From NCBI RefSeq assembly GCF_001421745.1, contig NZ_LMKW01000011.1, positions 62,001-126,000 of the forward strand: a stretch of 64,000 nt of DNA, in the 5' to 3' direction. The stretch comes from Sphingomonas sp. Leaf230. Its GTDB lineage: Bacteria; Pseudomonadota; Alphaproteobacteria; Sphingomonadales; Sphingomonadaceae. The notes beneath the pieces were generated by a model. It searched no databases and had not been told where the DNA came from. It was given only the letters and a program-made list of their open reading frames with translations. Of this stretch, positions 25,275-35,410 are shown piece after piece (position 1 is the stretch's first letter; the number at the start of each line of letters is the position of its first letter). A program made the position numbers and the translations under genes.

Positions 25275-26624
25275 TCAGCTCGGATCGCGCGGCGCTTGCG
25301 TCGCTTGTTGCCGCCACAGCATCCACGCCACCCCGGCCAGCACTGCCGTCGCCGCAAGTAGCACCACCCACAGCACGATATTCCGCGTCGGCGCTCCCGC
25401 ATCGCCGAGCGCCGACAGCGTTACCGTCGCGGACGGCGTCGACACTAGGCGCGCTTCGCCCGGCCTGCCCTGTCCATCGGCAAGATCGGCGGGCGACAGG
25501 AACACGTCCTTCGCCGCAACGCGCCCGGCCGCCAGCGTGAACGGCGCGGTGCCGCTGGCGAGGAAGATCACGCTGCGGTCCACAAAGCCGATCCGAAAGC
25601 GCGGCGCGACGGTGAACCCCGCGCTGCGGCCATCGGCCTCGATCCGGATCGCACGCGGCGCATCGCCGGACAGCGTGATGTCGCGCCCGCCATCGCTGCG
25701 CGCAACGCCTTGCCCCAGCAAGGTCCAGGGCTGCTCGCGGTCGTCCCGCCCCAATATCCGAACCGGTACGACGCCATCGCCCTCGACCGGTATCACCCGG
25801 AGGCTCGCCATCGGTGTCGCGAACGGCACCGCGAAATCTACGATGCGCGCATTCCCGGACGCCGGAGCGGGCGCCTGAGCCTCGACCGTTTCCGACGCCG
25901 CCGCACCGTCGGGCCGCACGTCGAGCACGGCACCACGGATCGCGACCGGCGCCAGCAACCGCGACCCCGCGCTCCACGTGATCCGCAGATACTCCCGCGC
26001 CACGGCGGCATTGTCCAACGCAACGATCGACGACCGCACCGCCTCGCCCGCGCGCCGATAGACCGTCGCCTCGCCCAACAGTCGCCACTCGCGCAGGTCC
26101 GCACTGGCCTCGACCGTCAACGTCACCGGCTGCCCCACCGGCAAGTCCGCGGCAACCGCAACCCGCGCGACCGCGCCCGACACACGCCGCGCATCGAGCA
26201 GCACGCCCAGCAGCACGGGCGCGGCGCCAGCCGCAACCGGCTCGCCGCGCACTTCGGCGACCTGCGCCGCACCGCGCCCATCGAGCCTCAACGACACCCC
26301 CGACACCTTCAGCGCATCGGGCGCGCCCAGGATCGGCATCGGATCGAGCGACACATGGTCGACCACCGCAGACGCGCCTGTGCGAGCGATCGGCATCGCG
26401 CGCCCCTTCGCATCGAACACGCGCAAATCATGCCCGTCGCCAGTCTGCAATCCTGCCAGCACCGCGGCCGGCAACGCCAGTCGCTGGACTTTCGCACCTG
26501 CCTCCACCGACAGCGGCAGGCGAAGCGCGTAGCCGTCCGGCTCGCCATCCGATCCCGCCGGCGCCGCACCGACCAACAACACGGCGCCGACCAGTGCGCC
26601 CAACCGCCACCGAACCCTGCTCAT
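25275..26624 (-). CDS. DUF3999 family membrane-anchored protein
   Basis: A 449-residue protein with a signal peptide (hydrophobic core ending VGAAPAGS), a long beta-rich exported domain of the DUF3999 type, and one C-terminal membrane helix (IVLWVVLLAATAVLAGVAWMLW) with a short tail. The ATG overlaps the stop of the upstream DUF2339 gene as ATGA; the longer open frame beyond it is shadow of that gene. The two families are commonly neighbours in proteobacteria, which points to an envelope complex. DUF3999 proteins have no established biochemical role that I know of. Confidence 0.82.
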   Translation of the reverse strand: MSRVRWRLGALVGAVLLVGAAPAGSDGEPDGYALRLPLSVEAGAKVQRLALPAAVLAGLQTGDGHDLRVFDAKGRAMPIARTGASAVVDHVSLDPMPILGAPDALKVSGVSLRLDGRGAAQVAEVRGEPVAAGAAPVLLGVLLDARRVSGAVARVAVAADLPVGQPVTLTVEASADLREWRLLGEATVYRRAGEAVRSSIVALDNAAVAREYLRITWSAGSRLLAPVAIRGAVLDVRPDGAAASETVEAQAPAPASGNARIVDFAVPFATPMASLRVIPVEGDGVVPVRILGRDDREQPWTLLGQGVARSDGGRDITLSGDAPRAIRIEADGRSAGFTVAPRFRIGFVDRSVIFLASGTAPFTLAAGRVAAKDVFLSPADLADGQGRPGEARLVSTPSATVTLSALGDAGAPTRNIVLWVVLLAATAVLAGVAWMLWRQQATQAPRDPS

Positions 26625-29539
26625 GCCACCGCCCCGCGTTTCGTATCGTCCGATGATACCTTGGGCGGCAACGGCGCCAGATACCCGACCAGCAGCATCA
26701 GCATCCCGACCGCGATGAAGGCGATGATCCGCGCGCCGCCGCCGGTCGCGTACAGGTCGACCACCAGCAGCTTGACGACGGTCGCCCCCAACAGGCTTGC
26801 CCCCGCGAGCCACAGGCTGCGCGTTGCACGCCGATGCGCGACGACCATCAGCGTCAGCGCGATCACCGTCCACAGGATCGCGATCCCGGTCTCGACCAGC
26901 GCATTGCCGAGCAGCGTATCCGCTTCCCATGCGACACCCGCCAGATGATGCGCCGTCCGCAACCACGCGCCGTTCGCCGCAACGAAACCAAGCACAGCGA
27001 TCGGCAGCCAGATGCGCTTGCTCGCCAACAGCGCCGCGCCCGCCGGCACCGCATCTGCAGCCAGCACTGTCCGCCGCCACAGCAACAGCACGCCCGCCGC
27101 CAGCGCGACCATCACGTCGACCGGATTGAGCAGCGGCACGAACGGCAACGGCGCGGTATCGCCCGACGAAAACAGCGCGATCGCGACTGCGCCACCGAAG
27201 ATACCCAGCGCGATCGGCACCGCCGCCGTCCACGCATAGTGCAGGGCATGGCGATCGAGCGGCCAACGCGTTGCAGCCCGGTCGCCGCGCAACGCGGGTC
27301 CCGCCCACAAGGTGAGGCCCGCCAGGACCGCCACTGCGCCGGCCAAGAACGTCACCTCGTTCCACGCCGTCGACCACAGCGCTGCGCGATCGATCCCGTA
27401 CCACAGCATGTCGGCGAGCAGGACCACCGCCAGCCAGACGCCCGCGACATGGCTTGCCGACGCCACCGCCCGCGTGCCCGGTGTCTCGACGCCATCACGG
27501 TCGCTGCGGAACAGCATCCAGCCATGCACCGCGAGCGCGGCGATCCACAGGAAACAGCCGGGCGACGACAGCACGGTGCCGCCCCGATCGGCCTGCGCGA
27601 CGAAGCCGATCCACAACGCGCCCACACTGACGCGTGCCGGCCACGCCGCGACCGGCCAGTCACGCCGCCGCGCGATCGTCTGGAACGCCGCCGCACTGAC
27701 CAGATACGCCAGCATCGCCAACAGGATCTGCACGTTCGTCGAGAACACCGGCACAGGCGCCAACGATCGCTCGACCGCCGGATAAAGCCGCGTCGCCTCC
27801 ATCATCCAGCCGATCCACCACGCCGCAAACCCGGTCAGGAACGCCGGCGTCGCGATTACCCCCTCGCCCCGCGCATACGCCCGCGCAAGCCGCGTCTCCC
27901 CAGGCGCGATCGTCTCCCGCGCGATCGTCTTCCGCGCGAACCATGCCGTCGCGAACCAGCCGAGCGCCACCAGGATTGCACCGACGAACGCCGGATTGGC
28001 GAACGGCAGCGCCGCGATATTGTCGTCGAGCGTGCCGAGATACAGCAAGGTCGCGACGACCTGCAGCGCCAGCCCGAACAGCCGCGGCATCCAGCGCGCC
28101 TGTCGCATCCCCACCCAGAACGCGCCCGCGCCTTCCAGCGCCCACGCCGCCGAGGTCCAGCGCGCGCCCAGCGCGAGCGGGATCGCCATCGTGACGAAGC
28201 CAATGCCGATCGCCAGCATCGCCTCGTTCATCACGCGCAGCCCCTCCTGTTGTCGGCGCCGCGCCACCAGCGAGACACCCAGATACAATGCCGCAAAGCC
28301 CAGTGCAGCGAACGCGCTGCCGAACGGCCGGTCGCCGATCAGCGCTACCTCGAGCCCGAACCCCGCCAGCGCCGGCCCGAACAACAACGTCGTATCGACC
28401 GCGTTGCCGAACTTGCCCGGCGTCGCCCGCGTATAAAGCACGGCGGTCACGACGTAGATCAGCACCGAGACGATCAGGAATATCTGCGCGATCACGAAAT
28501 GCTCGGGCCGATACGCGGTCGCGCCCCACAGGCTCGCAATCCCGAAGGTCGCGAAGAACCCGACCAGGTTCAGCACGCGCCAGGTCCGTGCCCGTGCGAT
28601 GAACAGGATCGCGAGGTTCAGGATCGTGCCGTACCCGAACAGGCCGAGCGCATTGCCGCCCTCCCCGCCCAGCAGCAACGGCACCGCGAACCCGCCCGCG
28701 AACGCCGTCACCGCCAGGGCTTGCGATCGCTGCAACAGCGCCAGCGCACAGCCGAGCGCGCAGACCGCGATCATCAGCACGAACGCCGCGGACAGCGGTA
28801 CGAGGTCGTAGAAGCGCGCCGCCCCGAACAGCGTCAGATAGATGATCGCGACGCCACCGCCCTGCAACGCCAGCGCGAAATCCGGACGCTTGGTCCGCGT
28901 CCGAAAGCCGATGCCGAGCAGCGCGATGCCGAACAGGCCGACCACCGCGAGACGGAACTCGATCGGGAACAGCCCCGCCGCCGCGGCATAGCTGGCGAGG
29001 AACGACAGTCCGACGAACAGGATCACGAGCCCGAGCCGGACGATCGTGTTGCCGCCGAACAGCCAGCCGCGCGCGGCCGCCACGCCGCTCGCCAGCCAGC
29101 CCGGCTCGCGTGGTTCGGCGGGCGCAGGTACAGACGCAGCGCGGTCGCCCGAAGGCGGCGAACCCCAACGGCTTCCCGCCGCGGTATCGAAATCGGTTAG
29201 TGCTTCACGTTGCGATACGACCTCCGGCGCAACCATCCCGGTCGGCCGCTCGGCCACCAACGGCTCGATCGATCGCGGCGTGGTGCGGACCTCGGGCACA
29301 TCGGCGACACCGTCCGTGCGATAACGCGGCGCGTCCATCAGTTCGTTGACGTGGGCCCGCAACAAGGCGACCTCGGCGCTCAGTACGGCCGTCTCGCGCA
29401 CGATCTCGATCCGCATCGCCCGCCGCAACGCCCAGCCGATGCACAAGCCAACCGCCCCGCCCAAGAATAAAGCGGTTTCTGAAAAGCTTCCGAGCACCCA
29501 GCCGAGCAAAGCACCGACTATCGCCATCCAGATTAGCAT
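26621..29539 (-). CDS. DUF2339 family polytopic membrane protein
   Basis: A 972-residue inner-membrane protein made almost entirely of hydrophobic helices, probably more than twenty, after a short N-terminal helix (MLIWMAIVGALLGWVLG) and a soluble Arg/Glu/Pro-rich linker up to about residue 155. The pattern WLFGGNTIVRLGLVILFVGL and the tandem hydrophobic segments match DUF2339. The family's function is unknown. It is coupled to DUF3999 by an ATGA overlap, so the two are made together. The long antisense frames over it are GC-driven shadows. Confidence 0.85.
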   Translation of the reverse strand: MLIWMAIVGALLGWVLGSFSETALFLGGAVGLCIGWALRRAMRIEIVRETAVLSAEVALLRAHVNELMDAPRYRTDGVADVPEVRTTPRSIEPLVAERPTGMVAPEVVSQREALTDFDTAAGSRWGSPPSGDRAASVPAPAEPREPGWLASGVAAARGWLFGGNTIVRLGLVILFVGLSFLASYAAAAGLFPIEFRLAVVGLFGIALLGIGFRTRTKRPDFALALQGGGVAIIYLTLFGAARFYDLVPLSAAFVLMIAVCALGCALALLQRSQALAVTAFAGGFAVPLLLGGEGGNALGLFGYGTILNLAILFIARARTWRVLNLVGFFATFGIASLWGATAYRPEHFVIAQIFLIVSVLIYVVTAVLYTRATPGKFGNAVDTTLLFGPALAGFGLEVALIGDRPFGSAFAALGFAALYLGVSLVARRRQQEGLRVMNEAMLAIGIGFVTMAIPLALGARWTSAAWALEGAGAFWVGMRQARWMPRLFGLALQVVATLLYLGTLDDNIAALPFANPAFVGAILVALGWFATAWFARKTIARETIAPGETRLARAYARGEGVIATPAFLTGFAAWWIGWMMEATRLYPAVERSLAPVPVFSTNVQILLAMLAYLVSAAAFQTIARRRDWPVAAWPARVSVGALWIGFVAQADRGGTVLSSPGCFLWIAALAVHGWMLFRSDRDGVETPGTRAVASASHVAGVWLAVVLLADMLWYGIDRAALWSTAWNEVTFLAGAVAVLAGLTLWAGPALRGDRAATRWPLDRHALHYAWTAAVPIALGIFGGAVAIALFSSGDTAPLPFVPLLNPVDVMVALAAGVLLLWRRTVLAADAVPAGAALLASKRIWLPIAVLGFVAANGAWLRTAHHLAGVAWEADTLLGNALVETGIAILWTVIALTLMVVAHRRATRSLWLAGASLLGATVVKLLVVDLYATGGGARIIAFIAVGMLMLLVGYLAPLPPKVSSDDTKRGAVA

Positions 29540-29757
29540 CGTCCGCGCTGCCCTCGCCTAGTCATCGCCCCCCCTACTCATGGACGTCTTTGCACTAACA
29601 TGGCGCAAGCCCCGCCGGCGGTCGAGCGTGATTGCGAATACGCGCGCCGACTAAATTTAAGCTGCATGATCCCGTTTCTCGATTTCGCCCGTTAAGTGCC
29701 TGCCCTGCCACGAAAGGGTGCAAGACCAGGGGAGATACCGATGCAGGGGATGCATGC

Positions 29758-30960
29758 ATGGTGGCGTTGAGCGAACGGCGATCGGTCGTCGTCATCAGCG
29801 ACTGGGTCGACGGCTGGCCCCCTGCGGATCCCTCCGCCGCAACGCCTCCTCGCGACGGATCGGCATGGCGCGCGCTCGATCCTGCTAGCCGACCCTGGAC
29901 GGGTGCCGCCGGCCACCGCGTGCCTGTCACCGGCGGGTATCTCGAACGCCTTCCGCTCGCGCTCGTCGCAGCCGGCATCGTCGAGCAGGCCGAGATCTGG
30001 CATCACTGGCGCGGCGAAGGCGACCCGCCATTCCACCGCGATAGCCCGGTGCTCGCGCGCCGCGCCTTCCGCCTCGACCACGACCACGCACCGTTCGCCT
30101 CCACCGAGATGATCGACTTCGTGCGGACTTTTGGCGCGCCACACATCCTCGTCGTGCTCGGGCTAGGCGTCGCACCCGAACTGCTCGCGCTCTGCGAAAG
30201 CAGCATCATCCTCTACAATTCGATCGACGCGCCCTCGTTGCGCGTGCCGCCCGAAGTCAGCGAGCATTTCGATCTCGTCATCACCGGCGCGCAGTGGCAG
30301 TCGGACGAGGTCGAGGCGCGCCACCCCGGCATGCGCACTGCGATCCTGCCCGTCGGCCCTGAATTCGCCGCGATCGACCAGTTCCGCCCGCTCGGCACAC
30401 CCAAGGACGTCGACCTGATCTACGTCGCCGCCGCGCAACCGTATAAGCGCCACGACATCCTGTTCGACGCACTAGCGCAACTGCCGCGCGACGTGCGTGC
30501 ACTTTGCGTATTCGGTTACGGCGAGGATGCCGACGCGCTCCGCCAACGCGCCCGCGACCAGAACCTCTCGATCGAGTTCGTCGGACCGCCGGGCGTACCC
30601 ATCGACGAGGTGAATCGCCTGATGAACCGCGCGAGGTTCGGCGTCGTCTGCGGCATCGACGACGGCGCGCCCGCGATCCTCACCGAATACATGCTCGCCG
30701 GCCTGCCCGTGCTCGCCAACGCAGAATTACGCTGCGGATTGCAGTTTATTCTGCCTGAGACCGGCATGACCGCTTCGACGACCGGGTTTGCCGATGCGAT
30801 CCTTACAATGCGCGAAACCTACGCCGAATTCCGGCCCCGCGACGCCGTATTGGAGCGTTGGACTTGGCAGCATTGCGTTGTGCGTTTGGGTGCAATTATC
30901 CAGCGAATACATGATGAAAGCAATTACATTTGCATAGTCAGGTCTGAGGCGTGGGCTTAG
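29758..30960 (+). CDS. glycosyltransferase (GT4-like), first gene of the fusion operon
   Basis: A 400-residue GT-B fold glycosyltransferase. The C-terminal nucleotide-sugar half is recognisable: DLIYVAAAQPYKRHD, then VFGYGEDADAL, and DGAPAILTEYMLAGLPVLA, equivalent to the E-x7-E region of GT4 enzymes. The N-terminal half is divergent and the acceptor cannot be guessed. No membrane segments, so it acts in the cytosol on a lipid or soluble acceptor. The ATG at 29758 was chosen because a nearby upstream ATG leads to an immediate stop in another frame; an in-frame extension to 29632 lacks a ribosome site. Its stop lies inside the start of the next gene. Confidence 0.8.
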   Translation: MVALSERRSVVVISDWVDGWPPADPSAATPPRDGSAWRALDPASRPWTGAAGHRVPVTGGYLERLPLALVAAGIVEQAEIWHHWRGEGDPPFHRDSPVLARRAFRLDHDHAPFASTEMIDFVRTFGAPHILVVLGLGVAPELLALCESSIILYNSIDAPSLRVPPEVSEHFDLVITGAQWQSDEVEARHPGMRTAILPVGPEFAAIDQFRPLGTPKDVDLIYVAAAQPYKRHDILFDALAQLPRDVRALCVFGYGEDADALRQRARDQNLSIEFVGPPGVPIDEVNRLMNRARFGVVCGIDDGAPAILTEYMLAGLPVLANAELRCGLQFILPETGMTASTTGFADAILTMRETYAEFRPRDAVLERWTWQHCVVRLGAIIQRIHDESNYICIVRSEAWA

Positions 30961-33329
30961 GTTCGATCAACAACGCGGATGACCGCGGATTCGCGGATTG
31001 GAAGAGCGTGCACGGTATCGGACCTACTCCCACCCTCGCCACGACAGACGATACGAGCCCCCCGCCGCCGCTGATCTGCTTCTCGCATCTCCGCTGGGAT
31101 TTCGTCACGCAGCGCCCGCAGCATCTGATGAAGCGGTTCGCGCAAGCCCAGAGCGTGTTCGTCTGGGAAGAACACATCCCCTGCGACCATCCGCTGCCCT
31201 TCCTAGAACACCACCCGTTTCCCGCCGACAACGTGATCGCACTGCGCCCGCGCCTCCCGCATTGGTGGAACGCCGAGCAGATCGAGGCAGGCTTGCGGCA
31301 ACTGCTCGACATGCTGGTCGCGACGAGCATTCGCGCGAAGCCCGTCCTCTGGTTCTACACGCCAATGATGCTCCCGTTCGCCGAGCATCTCGAAGCCGCC
31401 GCGGTCGTCTACGATTGCATGGACGAACTGTCCGCGTTCCGCTTCGCCGACCCCGCCCTGCTCGACCGCGAAGCCCGCTTGCTCGCGCGCGCCGACCTCG
31501 TCTTCACCGGCGGCTACAGCCTCTACGAAGCCAAGCGCGACCGCCACCGCGACGTCCACGCCTTCCCCTCGGCGGTCGACGTCGCGCATTTTGCACGCGC
31601 GCGGACGGGCAACACCGAACCCGAAGACCAGCGCCACATCCCCGGCCCGAAGCTCGGTTTCTTCGGCGTCATCGACGAACGCATCGATCTCGCGCTGCTC
31701 GACGCGGTCGCCGCTCAGCGACCCGACTGGTCATTCATCATGATCGGCCCGGTCGTGAAGATCGACCCCGCGCACCTGCCACGCCGCGCCAACATCCACT
31801 GGCTCGGCGGACGCGGTTACAACGAACTCCCGGCATACCTTTCCGGCTGGGACGTCGCGCTGATGCCCTTCGCGATCAACGCCGCGACCCGCTTCATCAG
31901 CCCGACCAAGACACCCGAATATCTCGCCGGCGGCCTGCCCGTCGTCTCGACACCGATCGTCGATGTGATCCGCCACTACGGCGACGCAGCGGCCGTCGCG
32001 ATCGCCGCCGATGCGCCCGCGTTCGTCGCCGCCTGCGAAGCCGCGCTCGCGCTCTCCCGCGAAGGCGCATGGCGCGACGAAGCCGACCGCCTGCTCGCCA
32101 CGCAATCCTGGGACCGCACGCAAACCGCCATGGCCATCGAGATCGACCGCATCCTTCGCGCCAAACGCACCTTCCGCCCAGCGCCGAAACGCGAACGCTA
32201 CGACACGCTGATCGTCGGTGCAGGGTTCGCCGGCGCGGTCCTGGCCGAACGCCTGGCCAGCGACAGCGGCCAGCGCGTGCTTGTCGTAGATCGCCGCCCA
32301 CACATCGGCGGCAACGCGTATGACGAGCACGACGCGGCCGGCGTGCTGATCCACCGCTACGGCCCGCACATCTTCCACACCAATTCCGCCGATGTATTCG
32401 ACTATCTGTCGCGCTTCACCGCATGGCGCCCGTACGAACACCGCGTGCTCGCCAGCGTCGACGACAAGCTCGTGCCGATGCCGATCAACCGCACCACGCT
32501 CAACGACCTTTACGACCTGTCGCTCGAGGACGACGCGGAAGCCGCCGCCTTCCTCGCCAGCCGCGCGGAATCGGTCGAGGACATCCGCACCTCCGAGGAC
32601 GTCGTCGTCGCCGCAGTCGGCCGCGATCTCTACGAGACATTCTTCCGCGGCTACACGCGGAAGCAATGGGGCCTCGACCCATCCGAACTCGACCGCGCCG
32701 TCACCGCGCGCGTGCCAACCCGCACCTCGACCGACGATCGCTATTTCACTGACACCTTCCAGGCGATGCCCGCCAACGGCTACACCCGGATGTTCGAGGC
32801 GATGCTCGACCACCCCGGCATCACGCTCGATCTCGGCGTGGAATATCGCGACGTGATCGACCGCATCGACGTCGACCACATCGTCTTCACCGGCCCGATC
32901 GACGAATATTTCGACTTCCGCTTCGGCAAGCTGCCCTATCGCAGCCTCCAGTTCCGCCACGAGACGCACGACGTCGCGCAGTTCCAGCCGGTCGCGGTCG
33001 TCAACTATCCCGACGAAGCCGTGCCGCAGACGCGGATCACCGAATACAAGCATTTGACCGGCCAGCTCCACGCGAAGACCAGCATCAGCTACGAATTCCC
33101 GAGCGCGGAGGGCGATCCCTATTACCCGATCCCCCGCCCCGAGAACCAAGCACTGTTCAAACGCTACGAAGCGCTCGCTGATGCCGAAGAGGGCGTGACC
33201 TTCGTCGGCCGGCTCGCGACCTACCGCTATTACAATATGGACCAGGTCGTGGGCCAGGCGCTCGCCACCTATCGCCGCATGGTCGCGAAATCCGCCGTCC
33301 TCGAAACCCCCGTGATGGCCGCCGAATGA
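30951..33329 (+). CDS. fusion: glycosyltransferase + UDP-galactopyranose mutase
   Basis: A 792-residue two-domain protein. Residues 45-400 are a GT-B glycosyltransferase (FSHLRWDFVTQRPQHLMKRF, later TKTPEYLAGGLPVVST). From about residue 416 to the end it is a complete UDP-galactopyranose mutase (Glf): FAD-binding VGAGFAGAVLAERL, GGNAYDEHD, RYGPHIFHT and the C-terminal GRLATYRYYNMDQ. The mutase converts UDP-galactopyranose to UDP-galactofuranose, so the fused transferase may use UDP-Galf directly. Start is a GTG overlapping the previous stop by 10 bp; a later start is possible since the first 40 residues are low in pattern. Both stand-alone families are about 370-400 residues, so this is a true fusion. 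Confidence 0.87.
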   Translation: MGLGSINNADDRGFADWKSVHGIGPTPTLATTDDTSPPPPLICFSHLRWDFVTQRPQHLMKRFAQAQSVFVWEEHIPCDHPLPFLEHHPFPADNVIALRPRLPHWWNAEQIEAGLRQLLDMLVATSIRAKPVLWFYTPMMLPFAEHLEAAAVVYDCMDELSAFRFADPALLDREARLLARADLVFTGGYSLYEAKRDRHRDVHAFPSAVDVAHFARARTGNTEPEDQRHIPGPKLGFFGVIDERIDLALLDAVAAQRPDWSFIMIGPVVKIDPAHLPRRANIHWLGGRGYNELPAYLSGWDVALMPFAINAATRFISPTKTPEYLAGGLPVVSTPIVDVIRHYGDAAAVAIAADAPAFVAACEAALALSREGAWRDEADRLLATQSWDRTQTAMAIEIDRILRAKRTFRPAPKRERYDTLIVGAGFAGAVLAERLASDSGQRVLVVDRRPHIGGNAYDEHDAAGVLIHRYGPHIFHTNSADVFDYLSRFTAWRPYEHRVLASVDDKLVPMPINRTTLNDLYDLSLEDDAEAAAFLASRAESVEDIRTSEDVVVAAVGRDLYETFFRGYTRKQWGLDPSELDRAVTARVPTRTSTDDRYFTDTFQAMPANGYTRMFEAMLDHPGITLDLGVEYRDVIDRIDVDHIVFTGPIDEYFDFRFGKLPYRSLQFRHETHDVAQFQPVAVVNYPDEAVPQTRITEYKHLTGQLHAKTSISYEFPSAEGDPYYPIPRPENQALFKRYEALADAEEGVTFVGRLATYRYYNMDQVVGQALATYRRMVAKSAVLETPVMAAE

Positions 33330-35410
33330 CCCGCATTTGCCTGTTGACCGACAGCCTCGCCCCGTCCGGCGTCGGTGCACACATGATGACGCTCGCCGAA
33401 GGACTGGGCGGAGACGAGATCGTCGTCGCCGCGCGTCCCGGCACCGGCCTGCTGGAACACGCCGCCGCCAAGGGTTATGCGGTGAAAGCGCTCGACGACG
33501 ATGCAAATCTCGCGCGCTGGCTAGATCGCGCCGCGCCCGACATCGTCCACGTCCATGCCGGCATAGGCTGGGAAGGCCACGCCGCCGTCCGCGCTGCGCA
33601 CGCGGCTGGCGTCCCCGTGATCCGCACCGAACACCTCCCCTATCTTCTCACCGACACCGCGCAGCGCGACGAACACCGCGACACCTCGGCCGCACTCGCG
33701 CGCCTGATCTGCGTCTCGGACGCAGTCGGCGATAGCCACCGCGCAGCCGGCGTCGATCCGGCCCTCGTCGCCACGATCCATAACGGCGTCGGCGCACACA
33801 AACCCTCGCGCTCCCGCGAAGCCCTCCGCAGCGAATGGGGCGTCGCCGATGCCCCCGTCCTGCTCATGGTAGCACGCTTCGCCGAGCAAAAGGGCCACGC
33901 GCTCCTGCTCGACGCACTGCCCGCAATCCGTGCCGCGCATCCAGACCTGATCGTGCTGCTTGCCGGCGAAGGCCCCCTCCTCACCCAGACTGCACGAGCG
34001 ATCGCAGCGAAAGGTCTGGCCGGCACCGTCCGAATGCTCGGCACCCGCAGCGACGTCGCCGACCTGATGACGCTCGCCGACCTGCTCGTGCTGCCGTCGG
34101 CGTTCGAAGGCCTGCCGCTGGTCGCGCTTGAGGCGATGGCCGCCGGCCTCCCCGTCGTCGCCACCGTCGCCCCCGGCAATGCCGAAGCGATCGAGGACGG
34201 CGTCACCGGCCGCCTGACCGCCGCGGACCCGGCCAGTTTCGCCGATGCGATCGTCACGCTGCTAGCCGACCGCGACAGCCTGAAAACGATGGCCAGCGCG
34301 TCGATCGAACGCCAGCAGGACCTATTCTCAGCCGATCGCATGATCGCCGACACGCGCGCGGTCTACGCCGCCGTGCACGACGAGACAGACACCAAACATA
34401 AGGGAGACGGCGTGGAGCGGACACGGATCGGGTTCATCGGCGCGGGCGGCATCGCCAACCGCCATTTCGGCGTGCTGGAGCAGTTCGACGACGTCGCGAT
34501 CGTCGCGGTCGCCGACGTCGACATGGCGCGCGCGACCGAAGCCGCCGCCCGCTTCGGCGCGCGCGCCTTCGACGATGCGTCCGCGATGCTGGCCGCGGTC
34601 GACCTCGACGCGCTCTACATCTGCGTGCCACCCTTCGCGCACGGTGAACCCGAACGCCTCGCGATCGAGCACAAGCTCCCGTTCTTCGTCGAAAAGCCCG
34701 TCGCGCTAGACCTCGGCACCGCGGAGGACGTCGCGGCGGCAGTCGACCGGCTCGGTCTCGTCACCGCGGTCGGCTATCACTGGCGCTATCTCGATACCGT
34801 GGACGAGGTGAAGGCGCTCCTCTCGGCAACCCCCGCCCGCCTGCTCTCCGGCTATTGGCTCGACTCAACCCCGCCGCCGCGCTGGTGGTGGAAGAAGGAC
34901 GCATCGGGCGGCCAGATGCTCGAACAGACGACGCACTTGGTCGATCTCGCGCGCTACCTCGTTGGCGACGTCGTCCGCGTCTACGGCCAATCGGGCCACA
35001 TCGACCGCGCCGCCTTCCCCGGCCTCGACGTCGCCACCACCAGTACGGCGATGCTCACCTTCGCGAGCGGCGCGATCGCCAATTTTGCCTCGACCTGCCT
35101 GCTCAACTGGAACCACCGCGTCGGCCTGCACCTGTTTGGCGAAGGCCTCGCGATCGAACTCACCGACCGCGACGTCATGATCGACATCGGCCGCGGACGT
35201 CCGGTCCGCGGCACCGGCAGCGATCCGGTCGTGCTGGAGGATCGCGACTTTATCGACGCAGTCCGCGGCGGCGAAAACCGCATCCGCTGTCCCTACCCCG
35301 CCGCCCTCGAAACGCTCCGCCTCGCGCTGGCGATCGAACGCTCCGCCGTCGAAGGCCGCGCGATCGACGTCCGCGAGCGGGAGGCAACCAAGGAGATGGG
35401 GCATGTCTGA
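33326..35410 (+). CDS. fusion: GT4 glycosyltransferase + Gfo/Idh/MocA oxidoreductase
   Basis: A 694-residue fusion. Residues 1-355 form a GT4-like glycosyltransferase (GVGAHMMTLAEGL, ARFAEQKGHALLLDAL, EGLPLVALEAMAAGLPVVAT). Residues 363-694 form an NAD(P)-dependent Gfo/Idh/MocA oxidoreductase (IGFIGAGGIANRH Rossmann loop and the catalytic-lysine motif VEKPVAL). These families usually oxidise or epimerise sugar nucleotides. An internal GTG at 34412, preceded 5 nt upstream by AGGGAG, could also yield the oxidoreductase alone. The start overlaps the previous stop (ATGA) and the stop overlaps the next gene by 8 bp. Cytosolic; substrate unknown. Confidence 0.85.
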   Translation: MTRICLLTDSLAPSGVGAHMMTLAEGLGGDEIVVAARPGTGLLEHAAAKGYAVKALDDDANLARWLDRAAPDIVHVHAGIGWEGHAAVRAAHAAGVPVIRTEHLPYLLTDTAQRDEHRDTSAALARLICVSDAVGDSHRAAGVDPALVATIHNGVGAHKPSRSREALRSEWGVADAPVLLMVARFAEQKGHALLLDALPAIRAAHPDLIVLLAGEGPLLTQTARAIAAKGLAGTVRMLGTRSDVADLMTLADLLVLPSAFEGLPLVALEAMAAGLPVVATVAPGNAEAIEDGVTGRLTAADPASFADAIVTLLADRDSLKTMASASIERQQDLFSADRMIADTRAVYAAVHDETDTKHKGDGVERTRIGFIGAGGIANRHFGVLEQFDDVAIVAVADVDMARATEAAARFGARAFDDASAMLAAVDLDALYICVPPFAHGEPERLAIEHKLPFFVEKPVALDLGTAEDVAAAVDRLGLVTAVGYHWRYLDTVDEVKALLSATPARLLSGYWLDSTPPPRWWWKKDASGGQMLEQTTHLVDLARYLVGDVVRVYGQSGHIDRAAFPGLDVATTSTAMLTFASGAIANFASTCLLNWNHRVGLHLFGEGLAIELTDRDVMIDIGRGRPVRGTGSDPVVLEDRDFIDAVRGGENRIRCPYPAALETLRLALAIERSAVEGRAIDVREREATKEMGHV

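Noticed and set aside
26834-29200. A 788-codon plus-strand frame opposite the DUF2339 gene
   Set aside because: Arg/Gln/His-rich with no domain pattern; it mirrors the codons of the membrane protein.
31731-33506. A 591-codon minus-strand frame over the mutase domain
   Set aside because: Antisense to the UDP-galactopyranose mutase fusion; no recognisable motif.
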